Assembly (NCBI GenBank): GCA_028283745.1
Contig: JAPWJZ010000002.1
Span: 186,001 to 250,000, forward strand
Direction of reading: 5' to 3'
Origin: Micavibrio sp.
GTDB taxonomy: Bacteria > Pseudomonadota > Alphaproteobacteria > Micavibrionales > UBA2020
DNA: 64,000 nucleotides
Of the stretch, positions 1-9,739 are shown in pieces. The notes beneath the pieces were generated by a model, which was not told the origin of the DNA, did not search any database, and saw nothing but the letters and a program-made list of their open reading frames with translations. Numbering within the stretch: position 1 is the stretch's first letter; every line of letters starts with the position of its first letter. Made by a program: the position numbers and the translations under genes.

Positions 1-1
1 T

Positions 2-1099
2 TCAGCTGCTGCGGCGCTTACGACGCTGGCGCTTTTTGTTGAAATGCCGGCGCCTGAAATCGCGACGCGCATCACCTACGACAGTTTGTCACTGCCGCAG
101 GTTGCGCTGCTCTGGCTGACGGCGGCGGGTGCTGCGTTGATGACTGCGTTATACTGCCGTGCGTCCTTGTCATCAAAAATGCGCATTGGCATTGCCGCGC
201 TTTGCGGACTTAGCGTGATCGCCGCGCAATGGCTGCTGTACCCGCTATTTTTCAAGGGGCCGATGGTTATGGCAGATCCCTTCGTCATGCAGTGGATGAT
301 GCCGAAAATAGGGGAAGCAAAACCGCTTTTTCTTGGCGCCCCGCTCGTTATTCTGCGCACGTTGGCCGGCCCTGTTGCCGCTGCGGTTTTACTGGCGCTT
401 GCTTTTTGCAGCCACCGTTTGCGAGCGCCCAAGCAGCGCTTCCTGCTGGTTACAGGCGCGGCATTAGGATTTACGCTGCTGCTGGTACTGGTGCAGATAC
501 GCTGGGAATATTACCTCCAGCCCGTGGCCATTCTTGTCATGGCGGCGTTGCTGCCGGGTTTCGCAACCGGCGGCGCATCATGGCTATTTACATGGCTAAA
601 GGGCGCACCGCGCAAAACGCGCGCAGCCCTTCTGGTCGGCGCGGCTTACTTGTGCCTGTCACTTTTGGCCAAGGCGCTGCCTGTGCCTGCAACGGAAAAA
701 ACATGGTGCCTTGCGCAATTACGCTATGTGCTGCAAACGGGGCAGCTGCAACCGTTGCTGGGCGATGCGCCGGCGGTTATTTTTGTGCCGCGGGACGCGG
801 GCGGGGAAGCGCAGTTTTTCACGCCCTATCACATTATTGCGTCAAACTATCACCGCGAGGGTGCAGGCCTGCGTGATATTGCAGGTATTGAAGAAGCAGC
901 GATAGCACAGCAAGCGCGAGGCCTGCTGCAAAAGCGCCATGTCAGCGCGCTATTCACCTGTCCATCGCTGTATAACAACGACAGCTGGCTGTCACGCCTC
1001 CCGCAACAGGCACTGGAAAATTGGATGATACCACAAGCCGGCCTGAAATTTTTCGATATGCCCGGGGATAAGCCCGTGCTGTACAAGTTAAACCCATAA
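2..1099 (+). CDS. C-terminal part of a polytopic membrane protein, possibly a glycosyltransferase (cut by window edge)
   Basis: The frame is open from the first bases of the window, so the gene almost certainly begins upstream; an internal ATG at 44 is preceded by in-frame hydrophobic residues and is unlikely to be the start. The visible part has several hydrophobic segments (roughly residues 20-40, 50-70, 105-125, 135-180 and 200-215, counted from the ATG at 44), then a soluble C-terminal domain of about 130 residues that would lie outside the membrane. Many helices followed by a periplasmic tail is the layout of integral-membrane glycosyltransferases, but no diagnostic motif is in view, so the function is not assigned. 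The gene ends at a strong shared terminator facing guaC. Confidence 0.6.
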   Translation, partial: SAAAALTTLALFVEMPAPEIATRITYDSLSLPQVALLWLTAAGAALMTALYCRASLSSKMRIGIAALCGLSVIAAQWLLYPLFFKGPMVMADPFVMQWMMPKIGEAKPLFLGAPLVILRTLAGPVAAAVLLALAFCSHRLRAPKQRFLLVTGAALGFTLLLVLVQIRWEYYLQPVAILVMAALLPGFATGGASWLFTWLKGAPRKTRAALLVGAAYLCLSLLAKALPVPATEKTWCLAQLRYVLQTGQLQPLLGDAPAVIFVPRDAGGEAQFFTPYHIIASNYHREGAGLRDIAGIEEAAIAQQARGLLQKRHVSALFTCPSLYNNDSWLSRLPQQALENWMIPQAGLKFFDMPGDKPVLYKLNP

Positions 1100-1132
1100 A
1101 AAAACCGCCGCCTGTACTAGCGGCGGTTTTTT
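1098..1132. terminator. Bidirectional rho-independent terminator
   Basis: A GC-rich stem (ACCGCCGC pairing with GCGGCGGT) is flanked by an A-run on the left and a T-run on the right, so it can end transcription from both sides. It lies between the membrane-protein gene (+) and guaC (-), which converge here. Confidence 0.9.
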
Positions 1133-1140
1133 AGCCTTCA

Positions 1141-2142
1141 TTATTTCTTAATCACAAAAGTCGCGCGTTTGGAAAATTCCTTCAAACGGCCGGCGCCGAC
1201 ATAGGTGCAGGCGGAACGGACGCCGCCGAGAATGTCCTGCACGGAATTTTTGACGTCGCCCTTGTATTCCACTTTCACAACGCGGCCTTCGGAAGCGCGG
1301 TGGGCGGCGACGCCGCCGGAATAGCGGTCCATCGCGACTTTTGACGACATGCCGTAGTATTCGACCTGTCCGCCCGTGTCTTTCACCGCCTGTAACTGTT
1401 CATCGGTCAGTGATTCCGTATGGCCTGCCAGCATGCCGCCAAGCATCACGAAGTCTGCACCTGCTGCGAAAGCCTTGGAAACATCGCCCGGCATTTTGCA
1501 GCCGCCGTCAGCGCAGATAAAGCCGGAAAGGCCGTGCGCGGCATCTGCACATTCGATGATGGCGGAAAGCTGCGGGTAGCCGATGCCGGTCATGGCGCGC
1601 GTCATGCAGGCGGAACCGGGGCCAATGCCGACTTTCACAATGTCAGCACCCGCGAGGATGAGCGCTTCGGTCATGTCGGGCGTGGCGACGTTGCCGGCCA
1701 TGATGATTTTTTGCGGATGGTGCGCGCGCACTTCGCGGATGAAGTCGAGGAAATGCTCGGTATAGCCGTTGGCGACATCGAGGCAGATTTTGTTGGCGCC
1801 GGGCAGCGCTTCCATTACCGCGTCAATCTTCTTCAGGTCCTCGATGCCGAAGGTGATGAAGGAATAATCTGTCGAGACTTTTGCCGCCACCAGTTCTTCG
1901 ATTTTGTAGTGTTTGTGCAGCGACGTAAAAATGCCGTGGCCAGCCAGGGCCGCCGCCATTTTGAGCGTGCCGACCGTATCCATGTTAGCGGCGATGATGG
2001 GCACGCCGGTAATTTCGACCTTGCCATGCGGTGTCTTGAAAGTGCGGCGCAGATCCACATCCCCGCGCGATTTCAGGCGCGAGCGTTTGGGGCGGATGAG
2101 AACGTCGTCAAAATCAAGCTTCGGTTCGGATTCGATACGCAT
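1141..2142 (-). CDS. guaC: GMP reductase
   Basis: NADPH-dependent conversion of GMP to IMP and ammonia, a purine-salvage step in the cytoplasm. The 333-residue protein is a single IMPDH/GMPR TIM barrel: it opens with a [15 protein letters not shown] segment, and the catalytic-loop motif GPGSACMTR places the active-site Cys near residue 179. There is no CBS pair as in guaB, and the length fits the GuaC group. The ATG at 2142 has a GGAG ribosome site seven bases upstream. It stands alone, diverging from the unknown gene at 2415. IMP dehydrogenase without CBS domains is the alternative, less likely from length and the motif. Confidence 0.9.
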   Translation of the reverse strand: MRIESEPKLDFDDVLIRPKRSRLKSRGDVDLRRTFKTPHGKVEITGVPIIAANMDTVGTLKMAAALAGHGIFTSLHKHYKIEELVAAKVSTDYSFITFGIEDLKKIDAVMEALPGANKICLDVANGYTEHFLDFIREVRAHHPQKIIMAGNVATPDMTEALILAGADIVKVGIGPGSACMTRAMTGIGYPQLSAIIECADAAHGLSGFICADGGCKMPGDVSKAFAAGADFVMLGGMLAGHTESLTDEQLQAVKDTGGQVEYYGMSSKVAMDRYSGGVAAHRASEGRVVKVEYKGDVKNSVQDILGGVRSACTYVGAGRLKEFSKRATFVIKK

Positions 2143-2346
2143 GGTTTACTCCATAAAAAGCCCGCAACCGGGCAGGAAACGCGCACAGCAAGACGATGCT
2201 TGGTTTGCGCTGACAGGGCGAAACCATTACCTTTTGTGGCAATTTTTGGGGGTTTCAACTATTGATAGTGTGTTCCGCCCCTTTCGGCAAGATGATTAAA
2301 TTATCTATACTAAACAATATGTTATGGTTTTATTGGCGAAGTTAAA

Positions 2347-2376
2347 TTGACATAACTTATGTTGATCCATTAGTAT
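2347..2376 (+). promoter_or_regulatory. Candidate promoter with overlapping palindrome
   Basis: TTGACA at 2347-2352 is followed after 18 bases by TAGTAT (2371-2376). A perfect palindrome ACATAA-C-TTATGT (2350-2362) overlaps the -35 box and could be an operator. Transcription would begin near 2383, which favours the ATG at 2415 over the TTG at 2388 as the start of the next gene. Confidence 0.45.
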
Positions 2377-2414
2377 GCCACGATGTTTTGCCCCAGTTGC
2401 CGGATTCCCCTGAC

Positions 2415-2864
2415 ATGACCACCAACCCCGCTGACACTGCCGATAAGCCCGATTTGCTCGCGACCTTCATTGGCCGCGAAATTGACATGTTTGAAGACAA
2501 GCATGTCGTGATGATGGGCGGCGGCCCGAAAACGGTGGTGGAGATTGTGCCGGTCACGCCCGACCCGCCGCTGTTCCAGCAAATTAGAGCCGCCGCCGCA
2601 GCGCAGGGCTACAACGCCCGCATCATTCTGCCCAAAAAAGTACCGGGGGATAACCCCGACCCCAAAGGCATCGACATTTACGTGGTGCTGGATGTTGAAG
2701 CCAAATGGCGCATCAGCCTTGGCCGCAACGGCCTGTTTGCCGCGCCGAAGGAAGAACCGTTGATCGCCGGCATTAATACTGATTTCACGACCGCGATGAC
2801 GAATGGTTTGCGCAAGCCCGCCGCGGTTTTGAAACCTGTGCGCTTCAAGCCGCGCATGCCTTAA
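2415..2864 (+). CDS. Hypothetical protein
   Basis: A 149-residue soluble protein with no signal peptide or membrane segment; I do not recognise the family. It starts with an acidic, Thr-rich stretch (MTTNPADTADKPD) and ends in a basic Pro-rich tail (VRFKPRMP). The middle alternates short hydrophobic strands with charged turns, suggesting a small alpha/beta domain. A longer reading from a TTG at 2388 adds nine residues, but neither start has a convincing ribosome site; I chose the ATG because the promoter just upstream would start the RNA near 2383. It converges on mnmE with eight bases between stop codons. Confidence 0.6.
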   Translation: MTTNPADTADKPDLLATFIGREIDMFEDKHVVMMGGGPKTVVEIVPVTPDPPLFQQIRAAAAAQGYNARIILPKKVPGDNPDPKGIDIYVVLDVEAKWRISLGRNGLFAAPKEEPLIAGINTDFTTAMTNGLRKPAAVLKPVRFKPRMP

Positions 2865-2872
2865 AATTTTTC

Positions 2873-4177
2873 TTACTTCCCGATGCAGAAATCGCGGAAG
2901 ATTTTATCCAGCAATTCTTCCACATGCACGCGCCCGGTAATGGCGCCAAGGCTGCGCAGGGCAAGCCGCATGTCTTCCGCAGCAAGTTCCGGCAGGGGTG
3001 CGGTAAGCCCGCGGGTGATGCTGGCCGCGGCATCTTCCAGCGCGCGGCGGTGACGTTCGCGGGTTAAGGGCGGGCCGGATTTTGTTTTGAAGGCAGCGGA
3101 GGCCTTCTCGGTCAGGGCTTGCAGCAGTGCGTCAATTCCCTCTCCCGTCGTCGCGGAAATGTTCATGCCGCTGTCGTTCTTTGCAATGTCAGCCTTGGTA
3201 TAGACGACCAGCGTTTCAGCATCCACCAGCCGTTCGGTTTCGGCATCGCGCAATTTTGTGGTGCCGTCGAACAGCGCAATTTTCAAATCGGCTTCCTGTA
3301 CGGCGGCGGCGGCTCTGCGAATGCCTTCGGCTTCTATTTTATTTTCGGTGTCGCGCAGCCCCGCCGTATCCGCAAGTATCACGGGGTAACCGCCGAGGTC
3401 CAGGTGCACTTCGATAATATCGCGCGTGGTGCCGGCTTCATCGGAAACAATTGCCACGTCGCGCCGCGCAAGCGCGTTCATAAGGCTGGATTTACCGGCA
3501 TTAGGCGCGCCAAAAATAGCAATGCGGATGCCTTGGCGCAAACGCTCGCCACGGCGGCCGTCATTCAAATGGTTTTGAATGTCATGTTGCAATTTTTTAA
3601 GTGCGGGTTCCAGTGTTTGCGACAGGCCTTGCGGAAGATCATCCTCGGGGAATTCGATGTCCGCTTCCTGATGCGCCAGCAGGCCTGCCAGCGTATCCGT
3701 CCAGCTTTGATAGAGGCGGCGCAGGGCGCCCCCAACCTGGTCAAGCGCCTGCAGCTTTTGCGCTTCGGTTTCGGCATCAATCAAATCCGCAACCGCTTCC
3801 GCTTCGGTTAAATCAAGCTTGCCGTTCTGGAAGGCGCGTTTGGTGAATTCACCGGGTTCTGCTATACGGCAGCCGGGCAGCGTGCCAAGAACGCGCAAAA
3901 CGCCTTCAATGATCGCGCGGCCGCCATGCAGGTTGAATTCAACCGTATCTTCGCCTGTGAAGCTACGCGGCCCTGCATAGGCCAGCACCAGCGCGCTGTA
4001 ATCCAGCAGCGCGCCATTCGCAGGGTCTTTCAAGCTTGAAACCACTGCCTGGCGCGGCGTGACTGTTTCGCGGCCCGTGAGGGCGCGAAAGGCGGCGAAG
4101 GCGGCAGGGCCGGAAACGCGCACCACGGCAACACCGGCGCGGTATGAACCTGTGGCAAGGGCGAAGATGGTTTCCAT
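2873..4177 (-). CDS. mnmE: tRNA uridine-5-carboxymethylaminomethyl(34) synthesis GTPase MnmE
   Basis: Works with MnmG to install the (carboxymethyl)aminomethyl group on the wobble uridine of certain tRNAs. The 434-residue protein has the full MnmE layout: N-terminal tetrahydrofolate-binding domain (METIFALATG start), helical domain, an inserted Ras-like G domain with P-loop GAPNAGKS at 223-230 and DTAG near 270, and the C-terminal FCIGK with the catalytic Cys. Its ATG overlaps the stop of the upstream ferredoxin gene in TGATG, so the two are translationally coupled. The partner mnmG lies 24 kb away across the origin rather than adjacent, unlike many alphaproteobacteria. Confidence 0.97.
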   Translation of the reverse strand: METIFALATGSYRAGVAVVRVSGPAAFAAFRALTGRETVTPRQAVVSSLKDPANGALLDYSALVLAYAGPRSFTGEDTVEFNLHGGRAIIEGVLRVLGTLPGCRIAEPGEFTKRAFQNGKLDLTEAEAVADLIDAETEAQKLQALDQVGGALRRLYQSWTDTLAGLLAHQEADIEFPEDDLPQGLSQTLEPALKKLQHDIQNHLNDGRRGERLRQGIRIAIFGAPNAGKSSLMNALARRDVAIVSDEAGTTRDIIEVHLDLGGYPVILADTAGLRDTENKIEAEGIRRAAAAVQEADLKIALFDGTTKLRDAETERLVDAETLVVYTKADIAKNDSGMNISATTGEGIDALLQALTEKASAAFKTKSGPPLTRERHRRALEDAAASITRGLTAPLPELAAEDMRLALRSLGAITGRVHVEELLDKIFRDFCIGK

Positions 4178-4563
4178 CAGCAGGTGGCTGTTGTCGGCAG
4201 CCTTCCCTGTTTTTGTTCTTCGGTCAGGTCTTTTTGCGCGGGGTCAAGGCGCAGGCGTTCCACAATTTCGCCATTTTTCATGTGGCGTTCGATGATTTCA
4301 TCGACATCCGCCTTGGTGGCATAGGTATACCACGTGCCTTCGGGGTAGATGACCATGACGGGGCCAAGCTCGCACCGGTCAAGGCAGCCGGCGGCGTTGA
4401 TGCGGCGGCCGTCCTTCAGGCCTTCTTCCTTTACGCGGGCGTTCATGTAGTTGCGCAGCTCGACCGAGCCTTTGGCCTTGCAGCTGCCGCGCGGCGCTTC
4501 CGGCGGGCGTTCATTGGTGCAGCAGAAAATATGCTGGCTGTAAAAAGGTTTATCGCTGCTCAT
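4177..4563 (-). CDS. Thioredoxin-like [2Fe-2S] ferredoxin
   Basis: A 128-residue protein resembling the thioredoxin-fold 2Fe-2S ferredoxins related to the NuoE subunit. It begins with a YSQHIFCCTNERP segment and has cysteines at 14, 15, 28, 60 and 64; the AAGCLDRCELGP motif supplies the C-terminal pair and Cys28 plus one of Cys14/15 the first pair, matching the usual four cluster ligands. The C-terminal tail is polar and ends in Cys. The partner of these shuttle ferredoxins is usually unknown. It is the first gene of a two-gene unit with mnmE, overlapping by one base. Confidence 0.85.
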   Translation of the reverse strand: MSSDKPFYSQHIFCCTNERPPEAPRGSCKAKGSVELRNYMNARVKEEGLKDGRRINAAGCLDRCELGPVMVIYPEGTWYTYATKADVDEIIERHMKNGEIVERLRLDPAQKDLTEEQKQGRLPTTATC

Positions 4564-4659
4564 GATTGTTTCCTAAAGGGCTTCAGCTGTTGTAGTCTAC
4601 GGTAATTAAATCCATACGCAACAACAAGAATTTTCTGCCGACAGAATGAATTTACCGAC

Positions 4660-6723
4660 ATGAATTTGCTCGAGCGTGAAACCAGCCCCTACCTGCGGCA
4701 ACACAAGGATAACCCCGTGCACTGGATGCCGTGGGGCAGCTTTGCGCTGGCGAAGGCAAAGGCGGAAAATAAGCCCATTCTTCTTTCCATCGGTTATGCC
4801 GCCTGCCACTGGTGCCACGTGATGGCGCATGAAAGCTTCGAGGATGAAGCAACCGCCGCCCTGATGAACCAGCACTTCATCAACATCAAGGTTGACCGCG
4901 AAGAACGCCCCGACCTTGACATGATTTACCAGCGCGCCCTTGCGCTTATGGACCAGCAAGGCGGCTGGCCGCTCACCATGTTCTTAACGCCGGCGGGCGA
5001 GCCATTTTGGGGCGGCACGTATTTTCCGCCCCTTGCCCGCCACGGCCTGCCCAGCTTCCGCGAAGTGTTGCGCGGCGTGCACATGAGCTGGACGGACGAG
5101 CAGGAGCGCATTAACCACAACGTGCATAGCCTGACAACCGCGCTGCACAAACTGCAGGCCCCGCAAACCGGCGGCATTGTGACGCGGGAAATGCTGGACA
5201 AGGTCGGGTTTTACTTTTTATCCGCGGTTGATTCCGCGCACGGCGGCTTTGGTGGCGCGCCGAAGTTTCCCTCCCTACCGGCATTGTCGCTGGTGTGGGA
5301 TAATTATATTCGCAGCGGCAATGATGCCTTCAAGGCGGCTGTGGTGCAAAGCTTGACATCCATGTGCCAGGGCGGCATTTACGACCACCTTGGCGGCGGC
5401 TTTGCACGCTATACGGTAGATGCCGAATGGCTGGTGCCGCACTTTGAAAAAATGCTGTACGACAATGCGCTGTTCGTAAGCCTGCTGGCGGAAGTGTATA
5501 AAGAAACGCAAAATCCGCTGTTTCGTGACCGCATCCGTGAAACCATCGCCTTTATGGCGCGCGACATGGCCGTAACGGCAGGTGATGAAACCGCCTTTGC
5601 CAGCAGCTTTGATGCCGATAGCGATGATGGCCACGGCCACAAGCATGAAGGGGCTTATTACGTCTGGCGCGCGGATGATGTTGATGCCGCCCTGGGCGCT
5701 GATGCGCTGCTGTTCAAGCAAAGCTATGACGTGACGGCCTTTGGCAACTGGGAAGGCGTGAATATTTTGAACCGCCTGAAGCACCAAAACTACATGACCG
5801 ACGCGGAAGAAAAACGCCTTGTCGGCTTGCGCGAAAAATTGCTGCAAAAGCGCGCTGGCCGCACTGCCCCGCAACGGGATGATAAAGTGCTGGCGGACTG
5901 GAACGGCCTTGCGATCGCCGCGCTTATCCGCGCCAGCTTTGCACTGGCGGAGCCGGAATATATGCGCATGGCGGGCAATGCCTTCAGCTTTGTCACCCGC
6001 CACATGATGGATGCGGACGGCAAGCTGAACCACGTTTACTGCGAAGACCGCAAAGCCCACGCCGCTATGCTGGATGATTACGCCAACATGATGGATGCGG
6101 CGCTGCTGTTTTTTGAAAACACGCGCAACCATGCCTATTTGGCCCAAGCCGAAAAATGGGCGGCGATTTTGCAGGCGGATTATTACGATAACGACGGCAA
6201 AGGATTTTTCCTGTCGCTGGAAAGTCCCGATTTAATTTTGCGTCCCAAAACGGCGGATGATACGGCAACCCCTTCGGGCAACGGCGCGCTGGTAGGCACC
6301 TTCGGCCGGCTGTATTTTTTGACCGGCAGGCAAAGCTACCTTGCGCTGGCGGAAGAAACGGCGCGGGCTTTTTCTGCCGACATCATGCAGCGGTTCTTCC
6401 CGCTTACCACGCTGCTGGCGAATAGCGACTTCGTTGCCCACCCGGTCAGCGTTGTGCTGGCGGGCCGCATGGGGCGGGAGGCGCTGATGGAAGTATTACG
6501 GACAATATCTTTGCCCCGTATGGTTCTGCTGGAAGCGGAGGGGGCAATTGCTGTGCCGGACACACATCCGGCATATGGCAAACAATCCGTCGGCGGCAGG
6601 GCCACAGCCTATATTTGCGTCGGCCGCACCTGCCTGCCGCCCGTGACGGATGCTGAAGAACTGCGGCAGCTGCTGCTGGAAGAACGGCGGCGGCAACGCC
6701 GCCCTGCGGCGAATGATAGCTAA
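4660..6723 (+). CDS. Thioredoxin domain-containing protein, YyaL/SPATA20 family (DUF255)
   Basis: A 687-residue protein with an N-terminal thioredoxin-like DUF255 domain followed by a long (alpha/alpha)6-barrel region like those of N-acylglucosamine epimerases. The start [21 protein letters not shown] is diagnostic, and a CHWC motif sits at 49-52, with GGWPLTMF and GGTYFPP further on. The length is normal for the family. The biochemical role is unsettled; a redox or sugar-related function is an inference from the two folds. No signal peptide. It diverges from the ferredoxin-mnmE pair with about 100 bases between starts. Confidence 0.92.
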   Translation: MNLLERETSPYLRQHKDNPVHWMPWGSFALAKAKAENKPILLSIGYAACHWCHVMAHESFEDEATAALMNQHFINIKVDREERPDLDMIYQRALALMDQQGGWPLTMFLTPAGEPFWGGTYFPPLARHGLPSFREVLRGVHMSWTDEQERINHNVHSLTTALHKLQAPQTGGIVTREMLDKVGFYFLSAVDSAHGGFGGAPKFPSLPALSLVWDNYIRSGNDAFKAAVVQSLTSMCQGGIYDHLGGGFARYTVDAEWLVPHFEKMLYDNALFVSLLAEVYKETQNPLFRDRIRETIAFMARDMAVTAGDETAFASSFDADSDDGHGHKHEGAYYVWRADDVDAALGADALLFKQSYDVTAFGNWEGVNILNRLKHQNYMTDAEEKRLVGLREKLLQKRAGRTAPQRDDKVLADWNGLAIAALIRASFALAEPEYMRMAGNAFSFVTRHMMDADGKLNHVYCEDRKAHAAMLDDYANMMDAALLFFENTRNHAYLAQAEKWAAILQADYYDNDGKGFFLSLESPDLILRPKTADDTATPSGNGALVGTFGRLYFLTGRQSYLALAEETARAFSADIMQRFFPLTTLLANSDFVAHPVSVVLAGRMGREALMEVLRTISLPRMVLLEAEGAIAVPDTHPAYGKQSVGGRATAYICVGRTCLPPVTDAEELRQLLLEERRRQRRPAANDS

Positions 6724-6815
6724 CCCTGCTTATATAGCCGGACCGGACATATAGTGATTGACCGCTGGGGATAAAAAGCTAGTCTTGTTCAGGATTTTAT
6801 TTAAAGGGGGCCTTC

Positions 6816-7544
6816 ATGAAAAAAGACGTCACCATTCCGTCAAAAGACGGCGGCAGCTTTAGCGCCTATCTTGCCACTCCGGAAACGGGCGGTCCCGCCC
6901 CCACGGTTGTGGTCATTCAGGAAATTTTTGGCGTCAACGCCGTGATGCGCGGCATTTGCGACCAGCTGGCGCATAGCGGTTTCACCGCCATCTGCCCCGA
7001 CCTGTTCTGGCGCCAGGAACCCGGCATCCAGATCACCGATAAATCAGAAATTGAATGGCAGCAGGCCTTTAAGCTGTATAACGGCTTTAACGTAGATCTC
7101 GGCATTGAAGATTTGAAGGCGACGGTTGATTACATCCGTGCCGACAAAGGCAGCAACGGCAAGGTTGGCGCGCTGGGCTATTGCCTTGGCGGCAGGCTTG
7201 CGTACCTGATGGCCGCGCGGTCGGAAGTGGATTGCAGCGTCAGCTATTACGGCGTCGGCATTGATGAAATTCTGGATGAAGCCGGCAATATCAAGAAGCA
7301 GCTTTTGATGCATATTGCCGAAAAAGACAAATTCGTGCCGCTGGCAGCGCAGCAAAAAATTCTGGCCGCGCTGAACAAGCACAACAACATTGAAATTCAC
7401 GTGTATCCGGATGTTGACCATGCCTTCGCGCGTGAAGGCGGCCAGCACTACGACAAGGAAGCCGCGCGCCAGGCCAACGCCCGAACCGCAGACTTTTTGG
7501 CAACGCACCTGGCGAAAGCCAAGAAAGCCCAAGTCGGCACCTGA
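6816..7544 (+). CDS. Dienelactone hydrolase family protein
   Basis: A 242-residue alpha/beta hydrolase of the dienelactone hydrolase (carboxymethylenebutenolidase) family. The nucleophile is Cys123 in GYCLGG rather than Ser; the expected partners are visible as Glu36 (QEIFG), Asp171 (EKDKFV) and His202 (DVDHAF). The natural substrate cannot be read from sequence, and no aromatic-degradation genes lie nearby. The ATG follows a clear AAAGGGGG ribosome site. Its stop codon overlaps the next start (TGATG), so it is coupled to the CxxC-rich membrane protein downstream. Confidence 0.9.
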   Translation: MKKDVTIPSKDGGSFSAYLATPETGGPAPTVVVIQEIFGVNAVMRGICDQLAHSGFTAICPDLFWRQEPGIQITDKSEIEWQQAFKLYNGFNVDLGIEDLKATVDYIRADKGSNGKVGALGYCLGGRLAYLMAARSEVDCSVSYYGVGIDEILDEAGNIKKQLLMHIAEKDKFVPLAAQQKILAALNKHNNIEIHVYPDVDHAFAREGGQHYDKEAARQANARTADFLATHLAKAKKAQVGT

Positions 7545-9163
7545 TGGAACCTGATTTCGTCCCCGAGCAGCCGGCAGAAATTCACTTCCAGATCGGGGAG
7601 AAAGCCGCTGACCGCCTGGGCCGCATCGTTGACGGCAACGGCTTGAAGGCGGAACAGGTTCGCCTTGCGCGCCATGAAACGCTCGTCCACCAAATTCCCG
7701 GCGCGATCCGCGTTGCGTTAAAGCCCGAGATGGTCAAAAGCCAGCTGAAAGGCAAGCGCCCGCATGGGCAGGTCATGGCGAATGAAGCCGCCATTGTCGG
7801 CCTTTCCGCCGGTATTGCCGCCGAATTCATCGCGTCGCACGATGTGCAGGTCGAAATCATGCAGCATATCGCGACCGACCCCGGGCGCGGCTGGGGCATG
7901 AAGCATTTTAAATTGCCGCTGGCGGTAACACGCAAGGAATATTGCGTTGTTGATGAATGTACCAAATGCGGCGGCCTTGCCGCCTTTGCTTGCGCCACCT
8001 GCAGCAAAACCGGTGCGGTTCCCTGCGGCAATTGCAATTCGGGCGGCATGGCCGCCTGCCCCGTGTGCTTTGGCGCAGGACAAGCGGAAATGCCGGATGG
8101 CAACCGCGGCCCCTGCACCCGCTGCAACACCACCGGCAAAGTCGTTTGCCCCACCTGCCAGGGCGCCTGCCAGCTGCGTTGCAATAAGTGCGCGGGCAAG
8201 GGCAGCGTCAGCTGCACCGAATGCGATGCCAGCGGTTTCTGGACGCATATTTATGACGTGACCCTCCATGCCCACGGCAGCTTCGAAGTCGACCGCCAGC
8301 AAATGCCGCAGGACGTACAGCAGGTCATGGACAAACTGGGCGTGCGCCAGCTGGCAACCGAAGAACACGCCGAAATTTTCAGACTGATGCAGGAACCGAC
8401 GACGGCTTATTTGCTGGTGCCGTACTTTGCGTTTTTGCCGCTGGCGAGCGTTGAATTCTCCATCGAGGGGAAAGTTTTTCCGGCCGGTGTTGCGGGGCTT
8501 ACAGGCCGCATCATGGGTGTTGACCCGTTGCTGGATAATATCATCAAGCCCGGCATCAACGCGCTGTTCAAACTGTCGAAAGGCCCGCTGGCGGCCGAAG
8601 CGCTGGTGGACCAGGCCTGCAAATACCGGGTTATACGCTATGCGCTCTCCGGCCTTGCGAAGCATTCAAAGCGCTATGTTTACGGGCAGATCATCAAGGA
8701 ATACCCGCTGGTTCTGTCGGATAAATATGCCAAGGCTGTCGTAAAATATGCCGATGTTGCCTTGCTGGCGCTGTCTAAAGGCCCGCGCACCAAGGGGCTG
8801 ATTGTCGGCACGGTTGTTGCGGCGGCAATTTCGGCCGCATACTTTATGACCGCCGCGCATGCAATGGTCGATAATATCTTCAAGCAAAACGGCAAGCCGC
8901 AATTTTCCGTCGCGGGGGATGCAGCGATCTGGCTTTTGAGCTACGTGGTCGCGTGGCTGGCAATTAAAATTGTCGCTGCCGGCGCGCTAAAGCGCATGCT
9001 GCCGGAAAGCGTGTTGAGCAATGAAGAAAAAGGCCTGCCCGCCGCAGGGCAGCAGGGGAAACTAGCGCTGCTGACAACGCTGGTGCCATGGGTTGCGCTT
9101 GCCTTCTTCGCGGTGCAAAAACCCGGCTGGGTTGAAGCCGCGCTAAAGCTGCTGCCGCATTAA
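7544..9163 (+). CDS. CxxC-repeat zinc-ribbon-like protein with C-terminal membrane helices
   Basis: A 539-residue protein I cannot place in a named family. Residues 139-227 hold eight CxxC pairs spaced about 8-16 residues apart, many followed by Gly, like the zinc-binding repeats of DnaJ; there is no J domain or HPD motif. An N-terminal domain of about 130 residues precedes the repeats. After a mixed region of about 190 residues the last 120 contain three hydrophobic helices (about 424-445, 464-488 and 508-526). The likely picture is a membrane-anchored protein with a zinc-binding cytoplasmic module, perhaps a chaperone or assembly factor; that role is inference. It is translationally coupled to the hydrolase upstream. 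Confidence 0.75.
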   Translation: MEPDFVPEQPAEIHFQIGEKAADRLGRIVDGNGLKAEQVRLARHETLVHQIPGAIRVALKPEMVKSQLKGKRPHGQVMANEAAIVGLSAGIAAEFIASHDVQVEIMQHIATDPGRGWGMKHFKLPLAVTRKEYCVVDECTKCGGLAAFACATCSKTGAVPCGNCNSGGMAACPVCFGAGQAEMPDGNRGPCTRCNTTGKVVCPTCQGACQLRCNKCAGKGSVSCTECDASGFWTHIYDVTLHAHGSFEVDRQQMPQDVQQVMDKLGVRQLATEEHAEIFRLMQEPTTAYLLVPYFAFLPLASVEFSIEGKVFPAGVAGLTGRIMGVDPLLDNIIKPGINALFKLSKGPLAAEALVDQACKYRVIRYALSGLAKHSKRYVYGQIIKEYPLVLSDKYAKAVVKYADVALLALSKGPRTKGLIVGTVVAAAISAAYFMTAAHAMVDNIFKQNGKPQFSVAGDAAIWLLSYVVAWLAIKIVAAGALKRMLPESVLSNEEKGLPAAGQQGKLALLTTLVPWVALAFFAVQKPGWVEAALKLLPH

Positions 9164-9700
9164 TTATTCGCTGATGAACTTTCTTTCCTGCGCCAGCGCA
9201 TGGGCGGGGATGTAAACTTCGTCGCGCCGCGCAATGTTCACGACAGCGCGCAGGGTAAAGCCGCCATGAATACGGTCGCGTTTTTTGCTTTCGTATACAA
9301 TCCAGTCGACAATGTCGCCGGTTTTGGCGGTGAATTCTTCGCCTTCCTCAATCGTCTGGCCTTTTTCAGTGCGGGCCTTGCGGACGATATAACCACTGCC
9401 GTCTGCCAGCTTGCCCTTGACCAGCACAGGCGTGACTTCCCCGTTCGGGCCAATAGGGCCGAGCGCGAGAGAGGAAAACTGCGGGTACAGCTTCAGCAGT
9501 TCTTCAAACTGCGGCAGCGTGGCGCGGGATTTTTCGGCGGCGGCGACAATAAGCGGGTCGTCGGGCGTGTAGCTGACGTCAAACTTCGTCGGCCGCATGC
9601 GCATTTTTACCTGCATATCGAACATTTCGGCGCCAATATACCCGACCGCGCCGATTGCAAGCACGATGCAGGTAATTTCAAGCGGCGATGGCAAGTCCAT
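9164..9700 (-). CDS. DUF2314 domain-containing, membrane-anchored protein
   Basis: A 178-residue protein with one N-terminal hydrophobic helix (about residues 7-25) followed by a soluble domain. The segment DPLIVAAAEKSRATLPQFEE and the C-terminal GDIVDWIVYE...IHGGFTLRAV pattern match DUF2314, a small family of unknown function often seen in immunity-like or housekeeping contexts. It would be anchored in the inner membrane with the domain probably outside. It abuts the stop of the CxxC gene with no gap and lies just downstream of rho on the same strand. Confidence 0.7.
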   Translation of the reverse strand: MDLPSPLEITCIVLAIGAVGYIGAEMFDMQVKMRMRPTKFDVSYTPDDPLIVAAAEKSRATLPQFEELLKLYPQFSSLALGPIGPNGEVTPVLVKGKLADGSGYIVRKARTEKGQTIEEGEEFTAKTGDIVDWIVYESKKRDRIHGGFTLRAVVNIARRDEVYIPAHALAQERKFISE

Positions 9701-9739
9701 GACGAAAACCCTTGAAAGACGGTTTGGTGAAACCGGCTG

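Noticed and set aside
7955..8235. DnaJ assignment for the CxxC-repeat protein
   Set aside because: The CxxC repeats are DnaJ-like, but there is no J domain or HPD motif and the C terminus has membrane helices.
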